A stretch of 64,000 nt of DNA, from contig NC_009706.1 in NCBI RefSeq assembly GCF_000016505.1, positions 1,798,001-1,862,000 on the forward strand. The letters are read 5' to 3'. Positions 59,822-64,000 of the stretch are shown piece by piece. Position 1 is the first letter of the stretch. Each line of letters starts with the position of its first letter. This DNA comes from Clostridium kluyveri DSM 555. Lineage in GTDB: Bacteria > Bacillota > Clostridia > Clostridiales > Clostridiaceae. The position numbers and the translations under genes are program-made. Under the pieces are notes generated by a model. It had not been told where the DNA came from, did no database searches, and saw only the letters and a list, made by a program, of their open reading frames with translations.

Positions 59822-60279
59822 CTATATATACTTTTTATTTAAACACATAAGACCTGTATTATTCCAGTTTAAATGCCTATAAAATTTAACGCGGGAAAGT
59901 TATCATTCTCCGCTAAGAGCTGTAGTCTTTTTGCCTTCTTTAAATCTGCCCATTTCTCTATTTTAAAAAGGAGTTCTTTTCCAATACTCCGTTTCCTGTA
60001 AACCTCTTTGACAATTAAATTTTCTACCACTACAGATATGCCTCCCTCAGCAGTTGAGAGCAAAGCTTGGCCTGAGACCATTCCCACAATTTGACCATTA
60101 TACTCCGCTATAAATACACACCGATTTTCCTGGTCTTTAAGCATGCTTTCAAGACCTCTCCTTTGCTTTTCCTCATTGAAAATAAAATCTTCCTCAATGG
60201 AAAAAAGGACTTTTAACAACTGAGTCATCATTTCAATATCACCCTGGTCAGCTCTCCTTATGCTTAGATCCATTTTCAT
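59822..60279 (-). pseudogene. GNAT acetyltransferase, C-terminal frameshift
   Basis: The reading from ATG 60279 is a GNAT fold with FIAEYNGQIVGMVSGQALL, VENLIVKEVYRKRSIGKELL and AKRLQLLAENDNFPALNF. The current frame stops at 59869, giving 136 aa. A one-base loss in the run of T near 59881 moves it; in the adjacent frame it goes on as FYRHLNWNNTGLMCLNKK to 59822, the normal GNAT end. The gene may be inactive or the base may be a sequencing error. It shares its promoter type with the XRE operon at 53335. GGAGG precedes the start. Confidence 0.75.
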
Positions 60280-60352
60280 AGTGAAAATTCCTCCTATCCC
60301 TATAAGAATTAAATCACCTCAATCCACACCTGGCAGCTTTATTATGTTTTAC

Positions 60353-60394
60353 TTTGTTTCGTATTATTATATTTTCTATTTTATCAAAAGTCAA
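60353..60394 (-). promoter_or_regulatory. Promoter with CGAAAC element, GNAT gene
   Basis: On the minus strand TTGACT (60394-60389), 17 bases, TATAAT (60371-60366), AATACGAAACAA. The same layout as at 53335. The rest of 60395-60683 is AT-rich non-coding sequence before the serpin gene. Confidence 0.7.
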
Positions 60395-60683
60395 GTTTTT
60401 TAAATAATTATTTATTAATTTATTAAAAATACAATGTTTTATATAACAATATAATATTTATAATTTGCAGTTATACTACAAATTATAACATTTTTTACAT
60501 ATACCTTTTTTATTTATTGCCCTCTCCTCTAGTAGGTATAGGTAAAAGCCATACTTATATGTACTTGGATACTTATTACTTATTTTATTAAAATATATAA
60601 AATTTCAATTTGCTTTAAAATACCATTCATATTATTATAATATTATGTGGAATATTATGAGGATTAAGGGAGAGTGATGCAAT

Positions 60684-62270
60684 ATGCTTAATAAAAGCAA
60701 GCGAAAAAAAATTGTTCCACTATTTTTTCTTATGTTATTTATGACAACGTATACCCATTTCACCCCAGTTATACATGCAGACTCAGATGAAAAGTCACAG
60801 ATAACTCAACTGGAGGCCAAGCAAAATATAAGTACAATGAAAACCTGGACTATAAAATTCAGAACACCGGTAGATGAAAATTCCCTATTTATAAATGTAA
60901 AAGGCTCTCAAGGAAACTTTATAAATGTAAAAATTTCTACAGACAGTTCTGGAAAATATGTTTATGTAGATCCTCCAGAAGAAGGTTACAAGATAGGACA
61001 AACATACTATCTTAATATCTCTAAGGATATAGTATTTAAAGAGCCGGGCAGATCACTTAAAAATGACATACAGATGAAATTTACAACCAATGATATAGGA
61101 ACTATAAACATAGATGAAACTACTTCTATAATTACGGCAAACAATACTTTTGCATTTAATTTAATGAAAAATTTAATATCAGAAGATAATACTGAAAACA
61201 TGATCATTTCCCCTTTAAGTATATCCAGCATACTTGCCATGACCCAAAATGGAGCAGCTGAAGAAACAAAACAAGAAATGTTAAATTGCATGGGACTTAA
61301 AAATATAAGTGACAGTGATATTAATAAACAGTATTATAGCCTATTAGACTATTACAACAATTTAAAATCAACTGACTTGAAAATGGCAAACTCAATATGG
61401 ACAAATAAGCAAATAGCTCTCAACAGTGATTTTAAAGATACAGCTGAAAAATATTATGCTTCAGATGCAAGTTCGGAAGATTTTGAGGATGCAGATACTT
61501 TAGTGAAAATAAATAAATGGGTTAATAATCATACGGAAGGTCAAATAAAAAAAATACTGGATAGTATAGATAAAGATACCGGAGCCATTTTAATTAATTC
61601 TCTATATTTTAAAGGGAAATGGGAAGATCAATTTTCAACTGGTAATACAAAAAAAGAAGATTTCACTTTATCTAATGGCAATAAACTAAATATAGATACT
61701 ATGCAGAATACTTCTTATGTAAATTATCTGGAAGGACCAAATTTTCAGGCAATTTCACTGCCTTATTACGACAATATGGAAATGGATATATTTTTACCTA
61801 ATAAAGATGTAAGCATAAATGATTTTACCAAAAGTATTACTAAAGAAAAATTTGATACATGGATAAATAACTTTAAGAGCACCTATGTTCTGCAGCAAAT
61901 TCCTAAATTTAAAATGTACTATGATGTAGATTTAAATGATACATTAAAAGCTTTAGGAATGGATAAAGCTTTCAACTCTAAAGAAGCAAATTTTACAAAG
62001 CTTATAACCAATACCATAACAAGCCAGGAATCCTTATACATAAATAAAATAAAACACAAAGCTTATATAAGTGTAGATGAACAGGGCACAGAAGCAGCTG
62101 CAGCTACAGCTGTAATCATGAATCCTACTTCTGCACCTCCTGGTAATCCAATTTATTTTAAGGCAAACAGACCTTTCTTCTTTATTATAAGAGATACCAA
62201 GACAGGAGCCATATCCTTTATGGGAAAGTTGGACAATCCAAATGCATCAGATACAGAGCCAACAAATTAA
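60684..62270 (+). CDS. Secreted serpin with N-terminal Ig-like domain
   Basis: A 528-aa protein. Residues 1-33 are a signal peptide (IVPLFFLMLFMTTYTHF, cut near HADSDEK). Residues about 38-150 are an Ig-like SbsA-type domain (MKTWTIKFRTPVDENSLFIN, DIQMKFTTNDIG). From about 160 to the end it is a serpin: ENMIISPLSISSILAMTQNG, ILINSLYFKGKWEDQFS, and the reactive-loop hinge DEQGTEAAAATAVIMNP, whose small residues indicate an inhibitory type. Counting from the hinge puts the scissile bond near Thr-Ser of NPTSAP. Clostridial serpins can sit in cellulosomes via dockerins; no dockerin is present here. Confidence 0.92.
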   Translation: MLNKSKRKKIVPLFFLMLFMTTYTHFTPVIHADSDEKSQITQLEAKQNISTMKTWTIKFRTPVDENSLFINVKGSQGNFINVKISTDSSGKYVYVDPPEEGYKIGQTYYLNISKDIVFKEPGRSLKNDIQMKFTTNDIGTINIDETTSIITANNTFAFNLMKNLISEDNTENMIISPLSISSILAMTQNGAAEETKQEMLNCMGLKNISDSDINKQYYSLLDYYNNLKSTDLKMANSIWTNKQIALNSDFKDTAEKYYASDASSEDFEDADTLVKINKWVNNHTEGQIKKILDSIDKDTGAILINSLYFKGKWEDQFSTGNTKKEDFTLSNGNKLNIDTMQNTSYVNYLEGPNFQAISLPYYDNMEMDIFLPNKDVSINDFTKSITKEKFDTWINNFKSTYVLQQIPKFKMYYDVDLNDTLKALGMDKAFNSKEANFTKLITNTITSQESLYINKIKHKAYISVDEQGTEAAAATAVIMNPTSAPPGNPIYFKANRPFFFIIRDTKTGAISFMGKLDNPNASDTEPTN

Positions 62271-62281
62271 ATTATAAATAG

Positions 62282-62322
62282 AAGATTTATCTCAGTCTAG
62301 TTTGGGATAAATCTTTTTATTT
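62282..62322 (+). terminator. Terminator after the serpin gene
   Basis: AAGATTTATC and GATAAATCTT form a 10-bp stem followed by TTTTATTT. The remaining 62323-62668 is AT-rich with no gene. Confidence 0.75.
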
Positions 62323-62668
62323 AATTTCCTTTTTCAAGTCTTAAGAGCATGAAATATAAAATCTCCTTTAAAAATTAGGATTCATTATTCAACAAATATC
62401 GCCTCCACATCCCATTACAAATTAGTATAACTTCACTGCATTACATATTAGAATTCTTTTAAATAAATTAGCAAAAATTTCTGTAAGATATAATTATTTT
62501 ATGTCTTTTCTATGTTATTATTATAATTAACTTAATAATGGAAAGATTATCGTACAATTTAATACATTAAATATGTTTTTAAATTCTATATTAATATCCA
62601 TTAAAATAACAATATTATACAATATTATATTATTTTCTATTAAAATATAATAAAGAGGGTGTTATAAA

Positions 62669-63553
62669 ATGATTAGAATTTACACTGATGAACTAATACA
62701 AGGTATGGTTTTAGGAGATTCTATCTACTGTAAACAAACTGGCAAATTATTGTTAGTGGGCGGCACAATACTTTCAGAAGCAACTATTAAACTCCTAAAA
62801 CAAAATGGTATATCTACAGTGAAAATAGTAGATCGATATACCTTATTTGTAAAACCTACGGAGACTATTTCTAAAGAACTCAAACAAGCATTGGATCTGG
62901 AAATTATAAAACATGCTCCTGATTCTCTGGAGGCAAATACTTCTGATAATATGGTCCATGTATCGAAAATTGCAAGAGAAGTTGTTTCAGAATTAATTGA
63001 AGATGAAATTATTTTGAATTTCTGTACTGAAATGAAAATATTGAACAATGAATATTTATTTAAACATAGTGTAAATACTTGTGCCATATCACTTTTAGTA
63101 GCTGGAGCAATGGGACTTGGTAAAAATCAAATGTACATTATAGGTGCCGGTGCATTACTGCACGACATAGGATTATGTGAAATGCCTTTTTTAATTGATT
63201 TGCATGAAATGACTCCTCAGCAAACCTTATTGTGGCAGCAGCACCCCATATACGGTTATTATTTTGCAAAAGAAAAGAATCTCTCTCCCGAAATCACAGA
63301 AATTATACACTATCATCATGAAAGATGGAACGGCTCCGGTTTTCCCGAAGAACTTAAAGGAAACAATATACCATTAGGTTCTTTAGTGAGATTAACCACT
63401 AAAGAAGTTGGTGTAGTTGTCAATGTGAGAAAAAATTTAGGTCCAAGACCTATTGTTCGTATATATTTTAATAGAGTAAATAGATCTTTAAGTGAAGCAA
63501 AAGATGTGGATTTAGGTGTAGAAAATACTATATTCATAGAAGAAGTACTTTAG
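62669..63553 (+). CDS. HD-GYP domain protein, putative cyclic-di-GMP phosphodiesterase
   Basis: A 294-aa cytoplasmic protein. An N-terminal region (about 1-95, with LIQGMVLGDSIYCKQTGKLL) is followed by the HD-GYP domain: LFKHSVNTCAISLLVAGAMG, ALLHDIGLCEMPF, QQHPIYGYYF, IHYHHERWNGSGFPEELKG. All metal-binding His and Asp positions are present. The GYP motif is GFP, a common variant. The N-terminal part resembles the DUF3391-like sensor of many clostridial HD-GYP proteins. GAGGGTG precedes its ATG. Confidence 0.9.
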   Translation: MIRIYTDELIQGMVLGDSIYCKQTGKLLLVGGTILSEATIKLLKQNGISTVKIVDRYTLFVKPTETISKELKQALDLEIIKHAPDSLEANTSDNMVHVSKIAREVVSELIEDEIILNFCTEMKILNNEYLFKHSVNTCAISLLVAGAMGLGKNQMYIIGAGALLHDIGLCEMPFLIDLHEMTPQQTLLWQQHPIYGYYFAKEKNLSPEITEIIHYHHERWNGSGFPEELKGNNIPLGSLVRLTTKEVGVVVNVRKNLGPRPIVRIYFNRVNRSLSEAKDVDLGVENTIFIEEVL

Positions 63554-63645
63554 TACCAATGAATTTCAGAAGAACTTATAGACCGCAGCATTGCTTATAT
63601 TATACTTTGAATAATGCGGGAATATTAGCTAATTGCCGTGGATAA

Positions 63646-63685
63646 AATAAAAAACACCACTACTATATTGTAATGGTGTTTTTTG
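63646..63685 (+). terminator. Bidirectional terminator at the convergent gene ends
   Basis: AAACACCACTAC and GTAATGGTGTTT pair over a short loop, with A and T runs on both sides. The hairpin includes the stop codon of the minus-strand gene. Confidence 0.7.
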
Positions 63686-64000
63686 CCTTGATATTGTTAA
63701 TAATTTCAGAAATAATATCAATTCTCTTAAAAGGCGTAATGAGATAATATCCATCTACATAGGGGTAAATTTGCTCTGCAATATCGGTAGATATTTTTAC
63801 TGCAAGTTTAACTGCCTCTTCTTTTGAAACATCCTTATATTGTTTTATAATTTCTTCTGAAACCCTTATTCCGGAAATTTCATTATTCATAAAGCATGCA
63901 TTTCTGTAGCTTACAACTGGAATAATTCCCCCTAATATCCTGGCAGTTAATTCTCTGCGCGCCAGTTTTAAGTTTTCCAGGGCTTCTTCTGTTAAAATAG
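63663..64000 (-). CDS. Methylenetetrahydrofolate reductase-type protein, 3' part
   Basis: The gene runs off the right end of the window. The visible frame reads ENLKLARRELTARILGGIIP, VVSYRNACFMNNEISGIRVS, KLAVKISTDIAEQIYPYVDG and YYLITPFKRIDIISEI, which is the C-terminal end of MetF-like methylenetetrahydrofolate reductase, including bifunctional homocysteine methyltransferase/reductase forms. An internal ATG at 63890 is not the true start since homology continues past it. It belongs to one-carbon and methionine metabolism. Confidence 0.75.
   Translation of the reverse strand, partial: ILTEEALENLKLARRELTARILGGIIPVVSYRNACFMNNEISGIRVSEEIIKQYKDVSKEEAVKLAVKISTDIAEQIYPYVDGYYLITPFKRIDIISEIINNIKAKNTITI

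Overview
The window is low-GC, AT-rich DNA from a Clostridium sensu stricto-type anaerobe. The evidence is codon use, strong Shine-Dalgarno sites, clostridial nitrogenase gene order, a split homocitrate synthase, NifI1/NifI2 regulators and clostridial IS elements. No rRNA, tRNA or CRISPR array was seen.

Layout. (1) 1-2.2 kb: the end of an iron-siderophore/B12-type ABC importer, with its ATPase, an intact lipoprotein binding protein and the 5' half of a second binding protein. (2) 2.2-42.0 kb: a foreign island of about 39.8 kb that splits that second binding-protein gene; the 3' half resumes at 42.03 kb. The island carries a damaged arsenic-type operon (ArsR, permease, redox protein, IS-disrupted second permease, ArsC), NhaA with a riboswitch-like leader, a polysaccharide deacetylase, a TetR/MFS efflux pair, two identical inverted IS3 elements, ISL3 and IS605 remnants, a MATE exporter, and a hybrid PKS/NRPS cluster (18.3-37.4 kb). 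At its right end is a Tn554-like tnpA-tnpB-tnpC set. An identical 18-bp sequence sits at the left edge, just before tnpA, and inverted at the right edge. (3) 43-60 kb: a vanadium-type nitrogenase locus, read mainly leftward: nifV-omega, nifV-alpha, a Cas2/SinR-like-NifX fusion, anfO-like, nifB, vnfH, vnfD, vnfG, vnfK, vnfE, vnfN. A metal-sensing-type regulator faces vnfN. An XRE/ImmA/PIN-like trio and nifI1-nifI2 run rightward inside the locus. (4) 60-64 kb: a secreted serpin with an Ig-like domain, an HD-GYP protein and a truncated methylenetetrahydrofolate reductase-type gene.

How the genes work together. The PKS/NRPS line reads as: a fatty-acyl-AMP ligase loads an acyl chain onto its own ACP; a KS-PCP-C-A-PCP protein extends it and adds one amino acid (the binding-pocket code looks like glycine); a stand-alone acyltransferase feeds malonate; a KS-DH / KR-ACP module extends and reduces; a fused metallo-beta-lactamase-fold hydrolase probably releases the product. 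A type II thioesterase, a phosphopantetheinyl transferase and a MATE exporter complete the set. In the nitrogenase locus, NifB, VnfE/VnfN, the NifX-like fusion and NifV would build the vanadium cofactor for VnfDGK, VnfH supplies electrons, and NifI1/NifI2 gate activity. If the island is removed, the binding-protein operon lies directly beside the nitrogenase regulator, which suggests (inference) that this importer served metal supply for the nitrogenase.

The most interesting points are the transposon-borne biosynthetic cluster and its three 18-bp end sequences, the Cas2-like/NifX fusion, the duplicated control region upstream of nifB and nifV, the promoter shared by the XRE/ImmA/PIN operon and a GNAT gene, and the candidate ion riboswitch upstream of nhaA.
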